A stretch of 64,000 nucleotides of DNA from Echinarachnius parma (GCA_037951105.1 JBAMJV010002983.1:1-64000); one strand, 5' to 3'; shown: positions 13,101 to 28,103, counted from the first letter of the stretch. Numbers and translations are program-made. The notes: generated by a model not told the origin, from the letters alone.

Positions 13101-16100
13101 GAATCAATGCTCACAGAAGTCAACGATGGCCGAGTCAAGATAACGCTAACCAACCTTTCCAGCGACGAAGTGTTTCTGAGAAGACACAGGCCGCTGGGTA
13201 GGATAGAAGTCGCGAACCCTCTGTACCCCGCCAGCGGACAACTCACCTCTACGACTCACGGTGAGAACAATACAGGTCTTGGTGATTCTGCTACACGTGT
13301 GAACGTTTTGCGACAGGACGTTGCTGAGCCTGTGGCTGGACTGGAACTGCCAACCGAAGGCCTCTCATCGGCAGAGTCCAAGTTGCTACGCGAGGTACTT
13401 CAACGAAATGCAGATGTTTTCTCCAAGGGACCAGAAGATTTTGGCTGCACAGAGTTGACAGTGAATACGAGTAGATATTTGTTCTGAACCATCTTAGTTA
13501 TCACGGTTATAAAGTGTTTGTAATTAAAGTTTACTTAGTTATTTGGTAATTGTTTCATATTGCACAGGTATGTAGTTGCGGGATGCAATTGACACTTTGA
13601 TTTAGTTAAATGTGTTGATTCATTATATGTTTTTGTTCTTTTGTTTAACAGGTGTTGATGGTTACGCTGTAATCTGTATAAAACTGTGTTGTGTCAGGTT
13701 TTCGGTTTTAAGATAAAGTTTTAGCTTTAGTGTTAGTTTTAGTTTTTACTGCTAGGTTTTCAGCTTTCAGGTTTCCGTTTTATAGGTCTTAGTCTTTATG
13801 TTTTGGTGTTTTATATTTGGAATTTAATAAAGAGTTTAAATTTAAGTTATTGTCTTCAGTGTCTTCCTTTCCATAGTCTTCTAGTAAATGAACCAGGGAT
13901 AGATTTGTTAGGTTTCGATATGATTTATTGTTTAATTTATTTTAATACCTGCGGACCAGTTTCGCAGGTCACACATACACCACGGATGTCGACCCATGTT
14001 GATACCTTGGATGTATTAAAGGGGTATTCCGGGCCTGATAAAACCATTTGTTATTTGAAAAAGCAGAATGAGAGGCATAATTGGTGAAAGTTTGATCAAA
14101 ATGGGACAAGAAACGCGAGAGTTATACCTATTTGAACATCATGTGGTAATGAGCGATCGTTTCAAAATTGCCGCTATATACGAGCAACTCGCCATGGAAT
14201 TTAGTACATGAAAATACACTTATTTCTCATTTTTCGTTGCTAAAAATTTATTTTTCTCTGCTTGTTTTCACGAATTCATAGAAGAATATCGATGGGCCAA
14301 CCTCTCTAGAATTTGTAAGCTCATAAATTTGCTTTGTTTTTAAGAAAATTTAAGTTTTGTAAAAGTTCCATGTAGAAGTCAAAACGGATGCAGCTCGCAA
14401 GTGACGGTCACGATCGATAGTAATTTCGAACGATACTAAAAATCACAGCAAAGTTCATCCCGTCATTACTTTTTTATTGCTCTACCGTTTTGGCTCAGAT
14501 TTTCGATCATGATTCTTCATATTCACTTCATATTATAGCAAACATCACATTTCTGGGGTGGAATTCCCCTTTAAAGGAATGTAAAGGAACTCCAGTTATG
14601 GTTGAATAGGGAAATTGAAACATGTACTATGTACTACATGGTCTATTGACTGCATACATGTATACTCTATTGCGTTTGACTACGTACATGTATACTGTAT
14701 TGCGTTTTGGTATATATCTTTACCTGAAGTTAGACATCTAACACCTGCATCATCCTTATGCCCACAGTTATGGACACCATGACCCCCGTTGGCACACTCA
14801 AAGATGGACAACTCTGTTCCGGTACAACGAACATCATCCAGAAGAATTTTTCCGGTGCCTTCACCGAATGCTGCGTTTTTCAGAGCAGCCTCGGCAGCTG
14901 GGAAACCAAGACTTTTGCAGACAACCGTCGCATCCTGCATACTCCAGTCATCATGACAGACGGTTCCCCAGGTTCCTTTGTGAAAAACTTCTACTCGACC
15001 CTCGTTGAAACTATTCCCACCTTGAAGGCGAACTGTGTATTAGTTTAAATATAAAATTAGTGGAGAATTATAATATAGCATCAATTATATGCATTCTCAG
15101 CAGCTGTATAGCCCAACACCACAGAAACAAAAACATTCAACACTATGTGCACAGTACAAAATGTAGCACACGTCATTATACAATTGTATCAGTAGCTCTG
15201 GGTAAATTAAAAAGTCTTCACATGCTTATGGAATGTTTCCAAGCACCGAACATTACGAATATCACTTGGTAACTTCTTCCAAAGGACATAGGCAACATGT
15301 GCGAATTGAAATACATGTATCATGCATAGATTGGTGAACAAACCGAGCAGATCGTCTATTGGGAAGACTTTTATGGTGAAAAGTTATTTTAGGGACTTGT
15401 GTGAAATATTGTAGTGTGCATTTTATTTAATCCCTTTCTGGACTGGGAGTCAGTAGTGACCAAACTTCTGCGGCGTTGTGAAGAACTCATTGCGATCCGA
15501 TTGCCGCTTTTAATGGTCTTATCTTTTTAAAAAGTCGTTCTATAGACATAGTCGATCTATAGACTATGAGTTAAATAAATGGGTGCGCTTCGTTATTCCG
15601 AAGGTTCGTTATTCCGAGGGTTCGTTATTCCGAGGGTTCGTTGTTCCGAAGGTTCGCTATTCCTAAAATAAAATCAGGTTCGTTATTCCGAAGGTTCGTT
15701 AGTCCGAAAATAAAATCGGGTTCGTTATTCCGAAGGTTCGTTATTCGGAAGGTCCGACTCAAATAAATTTTTTTGACAGGGGTGTGCCGCACATAACTCT
15801 GAAATTGGGATCTTAAGAGACAAACACAAACTATAGGGTCTTTGAAGCTACTCAACTACCAAGCCAAGTCATTCCGGGGGTCTATGTAGCAGCAATTTTT
15901 CATAATCAGGCATCTTAAGAGCGGAAATCGGTCGTGAACACGGGGTTCTTTTAATATGCGGCACATATCCGTCCTACATTATCCATGATTGGCCACACCC
16001 CCCCCCCCCCCCCCCCGGGCCTACACCTGCGCATGCCTCTCTTCAACTTGTACTGCTTCAACTTCCAATTGATTGTTGGTAGTAATAACGAACATGAGCA

Positions 16101-19100
16101 AGAAGTCTCGAACAAAGGTACAATACACCTGACCTAACCTTGCACCACTGACGATTAGGTTAACAAATTTCCCGTTTCTCCAAGGTCGGGCTATGACGTT
16201 TTTGAACACCCCTCGTACACATAATCATGATAGAATCTTGGATAGGCAAATTTCACAAGAACAGACTAAAACGAAGAAAGCTAATAATTCCCCGTGATCC
16301 TGGAAAACAAGGACTATATGCACATTTTATCGAAAGATCGCTTAGGCATGTTAAGAAAGACCTCTAGCAAATGTTGATGAGTTTTAAACCCTCCTTTTGA
16401 CAGACTCCTTTAAGAAGCAGGATGAACAGTTTTGTTTACAATATTAAGACATATCTTTGTTGGCAAGAGGAAAGCAGTTATAATAATTACCTCTGTTCAC
16501 TAAACAACACCGTCAATATTGTCTGTTTCATAGAAATCAATTCGTTACAATTTCTATGAACAGACAATATTGACGGTGTTATTAATATTTCCATTTGACG
16601 AATATATGTTGCATGGAATACTAGTCTACTTTAAAAAATAAATTGAGCCTTTCTAATCTGTACCATGATTATCCACTGTCTAACACATGGCTCCTCTACG
16701 TATGAGGTTTTTTTATACGGCATTGCCAAAAGAAGATACTTAGTTACCTATTAATCATATCTATAAGTAATATAAATAGCATGCATACAGTTAGAATAAA
16801 GTAATATTTATTTTACCATTAGTCTGTCGACAACGAACACCTGCATCATTTTTATGACTGCAGTTATGGCGCCTTATTCCACTGTGTACACAATCAAAGA
16901 GGGTTGACTCGGTCCCGTTACAGGCAACATCATCTAGTAGAATGTCTCCGGTGCCTTGACCAAATTCTGCGTTTTTCGGTGCAGCCTCGGCAACTGGGAA
17001 ACCAAGACCTCTGCAGACAACGTTCGCATTGTTGATATCCCAGTTATCATCACAGACAGTTCCCCATGTTCTGTTGTAATAAACCTCTACTCGACCCTCA
17101 TTGTCTTTAGTATCTCCATCTTGAAGGCGAACTGTGTACATACCAAACGGTTGCACATGATAAGGCCATGGTTTACCAATTATTTATTGAAAACACAATA
17201 TAAAGATAATTGCCAAACTAAACTTTAAACTTATATTAAAGGACCCCCAAAAGCGAGATGGACTTTTCTGTCTATAAAGGGGCTGCTAAGATATAGCCCC
17301 ATAACCAAGCGATTGCATGTTTCAGTATAATGGCTGCTTTTTAAATTAGCACAAGTGGGTTTAAACCATGTGCAATCTGTTTGGTATACATACCGTACTA
17401 GACAATATAAGTTACAGAAAGAAAAAACATTTAAGAGGTCCAATATATGATATCATATAATACAAGGTAAAATACACCAGGCCTGTAATTAAATGCATTA
17501 ATATGTTATGCATACTTTTCTACATGTATATGGGAGACAGAACATATATTTGGTACATCCTTCAGTTTTCTTTTACTTTATACCTGAATGTAAACATCTG
17601 ACACTTGCGTCATCCTCATGCCCACATTTACTAACACCAAGACCCCTGTTGGGGCAATCAAAGATGGAGGACTCTGTCCCGGAACACTCAACCCCATTTA
17701 GTAGAATGTCTCCAGTGCCTGGTCCAAATTCTGCGCTACTTAGTGCGGCCTTAGCAGCTGGGAAGCCAAGACTTCTGCAGAAAACGTTGGCATCCTGGAT
17801 ATGCCAGAAATCATGACATACAGTTCCCCAGACACCGTTGTAATATACTTCTACTCGGCCCTCGTTGATACTCTCCCCATCCTGAAGGCGAACTGTGTAG
17901 TGATATAATCAGACAAATATCCATGAATTCGTCACTTAGAGGAATTAGATGATGGGTACTGCACATTTTCTGTGTTCTTAGAAGTCAATGATCCCAGTCC
18001 AGATTTCAATGTGAAATTTTGCTCATACTGATCATTAATTATAATTATTCATAAATATTTGATACGTTATGGCTAAAAACAAGCAGAAAACACACGATGA
18101 AACAATGCAGATATTCGAACCCATGTTTGTAAGATCGGGAGTCAGAATGGAAAACATTATGCCAGTGTTAATGTTTGCAATATTGCTTACATCATGTGAC
18201 ATAAGTTAAGTTCCTCTGTTACGGTTAAAGAACTTTGAACTGCATTGTGCAATATCATAACGTTATTAATCATGGTGATGTATGATATTATTGATAAACC
18301 TCGTGTCCTTGCTGAATATGAATCATTATTCGGGGATTTCCATGCGTTTAAAGCAGTTATGACATTTTTGAAAACCGGCGTCCTCCGGTCCATAAACTAT
18401 GTAATATTATTCGGGTTCTTGTTTTGTATCTCTTTCTACATATTTACCAGAATGTAAACATCTGACACTTGCATCATGGTTATGGCTGCAGTTATGGACA
18501 CCAATACCCCCGTTGGCACAATCAAAGATGTCCGACTCAGTCCCGGTACAATTAACATCATCCAGAATAATGTCTCCGAAACCTTGACCAAACATTGTAA
18601 TATCCAGTAGGGCCTCGGCAGATGGGAAACCAAGACTTCTGCAGACAACGTTCGCATCCTGCATATCCCAATCATCATTACATACAGTTCCCCAGGCCCC
18701 GTTGTAATAAACTTCTACTCGACCTTCATTGATACTATTCCCACCTTGAAGGCGAACTGTGTAATGGTTAAAATATAAATGATAACACATAATTAAATTT
18801 CATTTGATGTGTCACGGTGTGTTTGCACGGTTGATGAGGTAATTTCTTAAATAAAATATACGTCAACATTATCAAGGGTGCTTCAGAATTTATATTCCAA
18901 AGCGCTCTGGTTTGCCCTTTCATTATGTTGCGCATTATTATCTTGTGAATATATTTTTTCTTGAAAGAGACATGTATTTTTTATGTCAATCAATGCTACG
19001 TAACGTAATTGGATATAAACTTATTTCAATGATTGGAATGCTGGGAGTTAAATTAATTAAGCCATCGATCCGGTTATGGGATATTTTCTAGTAAAATACA

Positions 19101-22100
19101 GGAAACGGAAATGTAGCCTATATACAATATGTATCCCCTCCATATTTACCTAAGCCTAAGCATCTGATACTTGCATCATTCTCATGCCCACAATTGTGAA
19201 CACCAGGACCCCCGTGTATGCAATCAAAGATGGCTGACTCAGTTCCTGTGCATCGAACAGCATCCAGCAGAATGTCTCCGGCGCCCTGGCCAAATGCTGC
19301 GCCACTTAGTACAGCCATGGCAGCTGGGAAACCAAGACTTCTGCAGACAACGTTCGCATTCTGGATATCCCACTCATCATCACAAACAGTTCCCCAGACC
19401 CCGTTGTCATAATTGTTATAATAAACCTCTACTCGACCCTCATTGGTAGTATTCCCATCTTGAAGACGAACTGTGTAACGATATAAATAGACCAATTTGA
19501 AAAGCAGGTGAGATTGTGCGTCCTTGTCCACATATAATCGGTGTGTTTCCTTGACAATCAGCCCACCCATCTGTCTGATCAGGTAATTGGCATCATACTT
19601 TACAATATCATCACATATTCTGGTCTAAACCTGTTCGCCTGCATGAATCAACAACATACCGATTTTGAGTTATGGATTCGAAAGTGGATTCGAATCAAGG
19701 GCAGTCACTTTTGTGAATATGCAAACAAAAGGTAATACAAATGGGTCAGATATTGATATAGCCTATAGTAATAATTTACATATTTGTTTAAATTTATAAT
19801 GATCAATAAAAGTTTGAAAGTACATATTAGTTAAATAAATGTTACATTATACATATTTCATAACATAGCATTAGAATGTTATGTCCTTAAATAAATAATC
19901 CAGCATTATAATAATCTGTGTTATTCCGGCTTTATTGTGAAAATGCCACTGAAGTATAGTCCTTGGTGCACTTGCATGGAAAAGACGATCTGGGAAACAG
20001 TTGAAATGCACATAACATATTATTATCCTAGGATGAAACGAATTATAACGATCTATGGTGACCAGGCAACCTCGGGACTCTCGGTTTAGCCACCGAGAGG
20101 TCCGTGGTAAGACCGGCTTCTTCAGGGGACAAGAGTTCATAATGCCGGTGAGTCAAGGATCACGCTTGAGGCCTGTCAAGATCTGTGTACAGGAAACAAC
20201 ACGGACTAAGATGGATAATCCCTGAGCGTCGACCTGTGTATAGTCAGTGTTGTGATAATTGGATCCGATGTGTGAACGGCGTCGTGACGGAATATGACCC
20301 TATAGTCCCGGGTGTCGGTCTGTGTTGGTTTGTGTTGAATGCTTGAACGATATGAAATTGATGGGGCTTTAAATGAACCACTGTGGTGGGAAATGGAAAA
20401 TTAAAAATGTTCATAGTCCACATCGTCTTCAAGTATTCCTATTTACCTGAGTGTGAACATCGGACACTTGCATCATCTTCATGTCCGCAGTTATGGTTAT
20501 GGACACCAAGACCCCCGTTGGGACAATCGAAGATGTTCGACTCTTTTCCGGTACAACGCACATCATCAAGCAGAATCCTTCCAGAGCCCTTGCCAAATGT
20601 TGCGTTATGTGGTGCGGACATGGCTGAGGGGAAACCAAGACTTCTGCAGACAACGTTCGCATCATGGATATCCCACTCGTCGTCACACACAGTTCCCCAG
20701 ACTCCGTTGTGATAAACCTCTACTCGACCTTCATTGACAGTACTCCCACCTTGCAGGCGAACTGTTTAATGGTTTAGATATGAAATTATAAAAGTGTTGT
20801 CAGTTCTTGTCCGCGTATTTTGTATGTGTTCACTCGACTGATAATGTATTTGCCCGAAAACTGACCTTTATCTAAACATGTATGTATATTACATTTTCAA
20901 CTCGACTTCAGCAACATAGCCACTTTAAAGTTTTCACAAGCATGACAAGTGGGTTAGAACCATGTGCAGTTACTTGTAAATATATGCGACCAGACTAGGA
21001 CATATGCAATAAGAGATATCCTACTAATCAATGTGACAGTCACATACGTACATTTTATGTATAATTCACATTTACCAAAGAGCTATTTTCAAAGAATATG
21101 ATAATTATTGTAAACCACACAGTCTATACATGTTCATACATGATAACGTTAAGACAAACCTAAATTTATTGGTCAAAACTTTAGCCAGTTTTCAGGACCT
21201 CTTGTATAATTGATATGGGTTTTTATGAATATTGGCATGTATACTTTTAGTTCATTTTCTTGTATAACTTTACCTGAATGTAAACATCTGACACCTCCAG
21301 CGTGTTCCTGGCCACATGTTATGTATGTATGAAGAGCACGAGCGCAAATAAAGATGGAAACTTCTGCCCCACCACAAGCAAGAAAATCCATTTGAGTGTT
21401 TCCAGTGCCTTGGCCAAATGCTGCTTGTCCCACTACAAACTCGGCAGCTGGGAAACCGATACTTTTGCAGACAACGGTCGCATCCCTAAGATCCCATGCA
21501 TCATCACAGATAGTTCCCCAGTCATCGTTGAACGGGTATTCTACTCGACCCTCATTAATACTCCATCCGTCTTGAAGGCGAACTGTGTAATGGTATACAA
21601 AATAAGGCGAGGTTGTTCATGGTGATAAATTATGATTTAATCTTGTCCATGCACATACAACTTTGTATGTCGTGCTCTATATAACAAATCCACATCATCC
21701 TGCTTTTGGATGAAAGCATTTCCCGACTAAACATAACCTTCCCAAACCTTGAGGGGCTTGAAGGAACTACAGATAGTCCGTGGGCCAGAGGGGTCTACCG
21801 GTGACCCCCCCCCCCCCCCCCCCCCTATGATCCTCCGACTTGTGTGTCATTTTGTCCATTGATATGTCTAATGTGAGAATGTAAAGTGAATACATATTGC
21901 TTCCTCTTTTATTTCTTTATTTGAGAACCAATCACTCTCATATTTGGCGCATATGTAAAACTAGTAGGGTTCCTTAGTTTGCAATGAGTAGAATTTCAAA
22001 AGGTCATCATATGAGGGCGCTATTTACTAAATTTTGATACAAACATACAAAATCCTATAAATTATGATTAAAAACATTTCTTCTCGATCTGACTGTTTTG

Positions 22101-25100
22101 TATAGACAGCTTGATATTTTGCTTGCATTATTATGCACATTTTCTATTCCTAGAATGAAATTTAAGACTGTTATGTTCTATATTATATGTTTGAGGCCCT
22201 AAATTAGGCATTTTTAAGTCCGTCTGAATTTCACCTTAAAAGTGGAATAGGGATTGCATTGCGCTACATACAAACAATTTCAGATTATTCATTTCATAGT
22301 AAGCCTATGTATGTAGTCCTGAGTGTGATTTGTGATAGCATTGTTACTCCAATATCAAGTTAAGATAAAATGTTTGGGAAAAATTCTAGTCAGAAACTTG
22401 TTTTTTAATATTTGTATTATTCTTCTGTTTGGCATGACATTTCTTTTCAGAGAAGAGAAAAAATTAACACCTCTTGTCTGCAGTTCATTATTTGATACCT
22501 ACCCTACACAAGTGACAAAAACATCATGTGATAACTAAATGAGTGCACACACATGCATGCCTTTATGATTACCATGGCGAGAGAAATGGCGAATTAATTA
22601 AATAAAATTAAAGTCCACATTAAAAATGTTTTAGATCATGAAAAGTTGTCTAGAATTTAGAGGCACATGCATGGGAACGTATGTGTGTGTAGAACTGTTA
22701 ACTCCTTTTGCAACATTTGCGCTCTTATTTTGTTACCAAAATCAACGTACTATGCCAATATTCATAATAAACGGGATACTAAGAACATTCCATTAATCAC
22801 TGACACCTCACATATGATATGCTAGCATGACGGCATGTGAAAGCATGGCTGTGGCATTAGCTAATGTCAGTTAGATTCAATCTTTCATGATTGTTTTTCT
22901 TAACTATGAATAAAATTGACAAATAATGTATATACATCAAATTTCATCATGGAACTTAAGCATTACACCGTCTGTCTCATATACTAGGAGGCATGCAAGT
23001 GTTGATGAGCGCATGTTGCAGCTCTCTCTTCATGCTCCACATTTTTAGCAATTTTCATGCCTTTACTGAATCTTGCAAGATCTGATACTCACACTAACTG
23101 AGAGAGTTTATTACATAGACTCTGAAGGATTACTCTTGCGACAAATTTTGAGCTAGTTTGAGAGATTTTTGAAAAAGAAAATCTTGGTTATTGACTTCAT
23201 GTTATACCTGAATCAAACTCCATGTTACCCATGCATATACATGTATGTACTGTATAACCATGCTAAATACAGTGCTGGATTGTGTTCCCTTCATTTAAGC
23301 AGCAAGTTTGAATCGGAACTCTGTTAATCTCTTCACAATGGCTCCTATTCACCTCTTGATAATACTAGCAGTTGGCTTTGAGACCTGCCTGAATGGACCT
23401 GATGTACGCCTGAAAAGACGTGATGCCTTTATCTGCTCATCAGCCTTTCACTCTATTTTGAGGCAACCATTCATGAGGAAGCACTTTCTTCAAAGGAGGA
23501 CAGCTTACTACAATAACTGCCTAGCTACTTTCCAGTGTGAACTTCTCAGGGGTGGCGATGTACAATCTAACCCAGGGCCTGATCAGCATGATCAGCATGG
23601 TGTATATAGAAAATATGATTGCATTGTTCCTTTAAACAAACAGACGTTATCATACAGCAATCAGTATGTACTAGCACTGCGACACAGTTGCAACCAGCGT
23701 CTTCCCAAGCAGCTGTACACTACAATTCAGTCCCTCGGTCTGAATAGTCGGAAACCTACACGCAGAGGAACTCGAGGGGGAGTCAAGACCAAAGCGTGGA
23801 TCTCGTCATTCGATGCATCGGTGTCATTTCCTGATCCAGGACGAGGTCGGAATCCAGAGAATCTCATCACGATACCTCTGGTTCATGACTCTTCCGCGCA
23901 AGTCAGTTCTACCATATCATCCAAACATAAAGATAACGCTGTTCAGCGTCTTCGTTTTGCCTTTTGGAATGCGCATTCCATCAACTCCAAAGATAAATCT
24001 ACTGCTTTGAGCGACTTTGTAATCAGCCACCAATTAGACGTAATGGCTCTGACTGAAACATGGTTGACCGGTACTGATCGTGATTCCCGCACCATCGCCG
24101 ATATGAAAAACACCTTACCGAATTATGTAATTCACCATTGCCCACGTCTTCATTCCAGAGCTGGGGGTGTCGGAATACTGATTCGAGATGGATTAAATAT
24201 CAATATCCATGAACGACTGGCCTATAAGTCGTTTGAACATATTGACATTACTCTTTCATCAATGTCTTCATCGTTTCGCCTACTGATCATCTATCGACCT
24301 CCACCATCCAAAAAGAATAAGCTCACCAGTGCCATGTTCATTGATGAGTTTGGCAGTCTCGTCGAAACATTAAATTCTCATCCTTGTCAATTTATTCTCG
24401 CCGGTGATTTTAATGTTCACTTTGATTCCGTTGATAATCGCGAAGCCGTTTCTTTCCGGGACATGCTAGTTGCATCGGACTTCAAGTAACACGTGACTGT
24501 TCCAACACACAATGCCGGTCACATTCTAGATCTCCTAATCTCAAATAATGCTGATGATTTCATTACATCTGTGTCGGTCAACGAAGATCTACCATCCGAT
24601 CACCTTGCCGTCAAGTGCCTCATCAACGTCGCTCGACCACCTGCGCCAAGAAAAATATTTCGGTCTAGGAAATTTCGCTCCATTGATATGCTTGCATTTA
24701 AATCAGATGTCCTGGACTCTCCTCTTCTTACAAACGACTTGGACTCGCTTGTTCTTCAGTATGACCGCGTCCTTCTGGCTTTACTTGATGATCACGCTCC
24801 TGAAATCGAGAGATCTGTTGTTCTGCGACCACACTCTCCATGGTTCAACGAATCACTTCGTGAAGCGAAGCAGAAGAAACGTCGTTTGGAGCGCAAATGG
24901 CGAAAATCGGAACTTACACACAATGTAGATACTTTCAAATCAAGATTAAAAACTCATTTGTTTAAGTTAGCCTTTCCTGATGGTTAATTTTGTTTATATA
25001 TATATATATGTATGTTTATACTCTAAAGATTTAGTTTTTGTTAATTGTGTTAATTTGTATGTAAATATGTTAAGCGCTTAGAGGCTCTTTGCAATATGCG

Positions 25101-28072
25101 CTATATAAATGTCTATTATTATTATTATTAGTGATGAGATATAATGCCAACATGTATCACTATCTTTACGCCAGGAAATTATGATTAAGAATTATACCAA
25201 AATTAAGCAACTACCATCTGGCTGCGCTACATCTTTAAGCTTTTGAAGCGCTTGATCCTAAACCAGCACCACGCAATCACCAAAGAGCACCCCAAATTTG
25301 GGCAGGCTGAATCCTGACATGTTATTAATCACGAGCTAAGTAATTAATTTGCCACCGTCCATAGAAGATATATTAAAACCAACAGCAAGTGCTACCTATG
25401 CATATGAAACCGTAAGCCACTGGCTCATCATTAACACAGTAAATGAGGTTACAATTGATTTAACTTAACCAAACTGCTGAAACAATTCTATTTTATGCTG
25501 AGGACCTTTGAATTGTAGTCAAGAGCACAAGAACACAACACAGTAATGATCTTTCACATTAATTTCACACTCAGTACAATCCTAAATGTAAATCTTACCA
25601 CGACAAAATTTACATGTGTGGACCATTCTGTTGGGAGGACACTTTCCCTGTCGCGGAACGGCATCCATCAGAACATGCAAGCTCCAGAAAAAACCTATCA
25701 GCAACAAAGCGTTAAACAGACCACTTCTTTGCCACACCTTCAAGCTGTTCAAGCGACTAGTTCTGACCCGTCTGGGAAATTTTGCACAATACAACTGCTT
25801 AACCTTACCCAACATAATAGAAAATGGTTTCCAGTAAGTGTCTCAACTGGAGTTGTGTTTGTAGACCTCTCAACAGCTTATGCTACTGTTAACCACCACA
25901 GGCTCTACACAAACTACTGATTGTGAACAACATGCACCTGACCAAAATGGTCAAGACCCTGATTGAAAAAGTTGGTTGAGCTGTTTGGAAAGAAGAGTCG
26001 TTGGAGCAGGCAGAAGAATGGCCTCCCCAAGGAAGCATTCTGGCCCAACTCTGTTCAACATTCATGGGCGTAGATCTGTCATTGATACTTATTCATCGAG
26101 GGGGGGGGGGGGGTGATCTATTAATTCATTTCTCCCTGATGAATACGATATTACGTAAGTATCTACGCCCATGTTAACATTTATGTAAACGATCAACCTA
26201 TATCTACCCTCAGACAAGAAGTTTCATCTGTGCAGACGACCTGTGTATCCCCACCAAAAGTGATGACTTACCTAAGGCAGAAGCCATTTTGTATGAGGGA
26301 CTTACCAACCTATCCTTGTACTACAAAGAGAATCATCTGAAGTCTAATTCAACTAAATATGCGCCTTTCATCTAAATAACATGCATGCAAACCTAGAAAC
26401 TGAAGATCACTTGGAATGGAACTAGACTAAGACACTGTGATAGTCCTCTCTACATATATAGGGGTGACCTTAGATAGATCTTTCAAAAGTACAAGGTCTA
26501 TATCACCAAGCTCGAGGGAAATTAGATCAACAATAAGATCTACCGCTCTGGCTCTCACTTATACTATGTTGCAGAGTATGCCTGTACGGATGTGGGACAG
26601 CTCAGCACATGCAACGAAGAACACAAGCTTCTGTTATATCACATGATGTATGTGACGAACGAGGACTGATAACATATATCTGATATCTGGCATCGCACCC
26701 CCTGAAAAAAAAAGGCTGCTGATAGCCAGAAGGAACGACTGAGACAAACAGAGGACGAAGGATACCCACTGCATCCTTGGCCCACTAAGTCACGGGAAGC
26801 TTCCTTTCACGCGTGTCTTCAAGAGGCTCCGCTGTAAAACAGGGGTCTTTAAAGCAACACATGCCCGTTATGCAAATACTGTATACACGAGTACCCCTCC
26901 CCCCGTCCCCATGGGGTCATTGATGACGATGGTTGACCATGGTTTATTGCCGTTTGTTGTCGACATGTCCACATTGATCTTCGTACCTTATTTATGCCAT
27001 GGATATCTCCTGAGGAATATACATTTAAAAGGAAAAAAGTTCAACAGATATGTGTCGTCCATCCTTTGTTGTTAGTTAAAACAGCGAATCGATATCAACA
27101 ATGTTGCCATAGTGGCTTTTCAGGCCGTGATCCTTCCAGATCATTTAGGGTTCTCAGGAAGGCCAAATTATATTGAACGGTTAGAGCTTTATCTTTACCA
27201 TTTCTATGTGTCAATGACTAATGGAATGTCTCCACTTAATTGCTCTAGATAAACTATGATGTAAAATCATGTTTGATGAATATGAATATGAATAGTATGC
27301 TTCATCTTTATTAAAGAACAAGAATTGCAGAAAATAATGCTGTACACACAGACTTCCCCTGTGCATATATGTTTTGTAAACTCTCTGTTACCCTGGTAAC
27401 CTCAAACTTATAATGTTCATCCTTGTTAATGAGACGTTCTATGCTCTTCCCTTTTCTAAAAATGGTGGTCCAAGCAAAAAAATATTATAATCAATGTTTT
27501 TTCTGTTTAAATCTGACTAGATGTATAATAGCTATTTTGTGTTTGTTATGTATATTTGATATTCGTAAATGTATTCAGATAGAAACAACTTACTCAATGC
27601 TAGATTATCAGGGCTGAACAAATCGTACATAAATGCATATCTATCGCAAAGTATTTCTTATTTCATTTTCAAGTTCACATTCAGACAATTATAAACTATT
27701 ATACATACATATCCTTGGAAGTATGAACTTGTATACTGTACTAATGAAACAAAATCGAATTGTCAACACAAAATCATCAGTTTAAGACAAAAACTCATAC
27801 TTGAGGAGGGATCAAATAATGAACTGTCAACGAGACGTTTTTATTTCTTCTCTTCTCTGAAAAAAGTAATGCCAAAAAGAATAATACAAAATATTGAAAA
27901 ACAAATTTATGGCAAGATGTCCCAAAACATTTTGCCTTAATTTGATATCGCAATAGATATGCTATCGAAAATCTCACTCAGGACTAGATTAATAGAGTTA
28001 GGAAATCGATATAGTGTGTATGTAGCGCACTGTATTCCCTATTCCACTTTTAAAGTAACATTTAGACGTACT

Positions 28073-28103
<31 letters not shown>

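Larger units (their letters stand above)
8610..14723 (-). other. Intron between SRCR domains 9 and 8
   Basis: This 6.1-kb intron holds poly-G and palindromic repeats (8680-8985), a copy of the intron segment also found at 7790-8035 (here 9290-9530), unassigned sequence at 9530-10900 with a small AACACGGATT hairpin at about 10157-10181, a gag/protease retroelement fossil in antisense (11362-13487), and a TTAA MITE (14016-14574). No host exon was seen. Confidence 0.6.
15033..16816 (-). other. Intron between SRCR domains 8 and 7
   Basis: The intron contains the GGTTCGTTATTCCGAA minisatellite (15586-15757), a C run near 16000-16017, and a short hairpin element (16506-16580). The rest is without recognised features. 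Confidence 0.6.
17132..21273 (-). other. Short introns separating SRCR domains 7 to 2
   Basis: The introns at 17132-17583, 17893-18447, 18757-19149, 19471-20446 and 20762-21273 are AT-rich and short (0.4-1 kb) compared with the rest of the gene. Apart from the shared ACAAGTGGGTT-containing segment upstream of domains 7 and 3, I see no repeats or coding signal in them. Confidence 0.6.

Noticed and set aside
15586-15757. Possible CRISPR-like array
   Set aside because: Units are tandem without unique spacers, and the context is eukaryotic.
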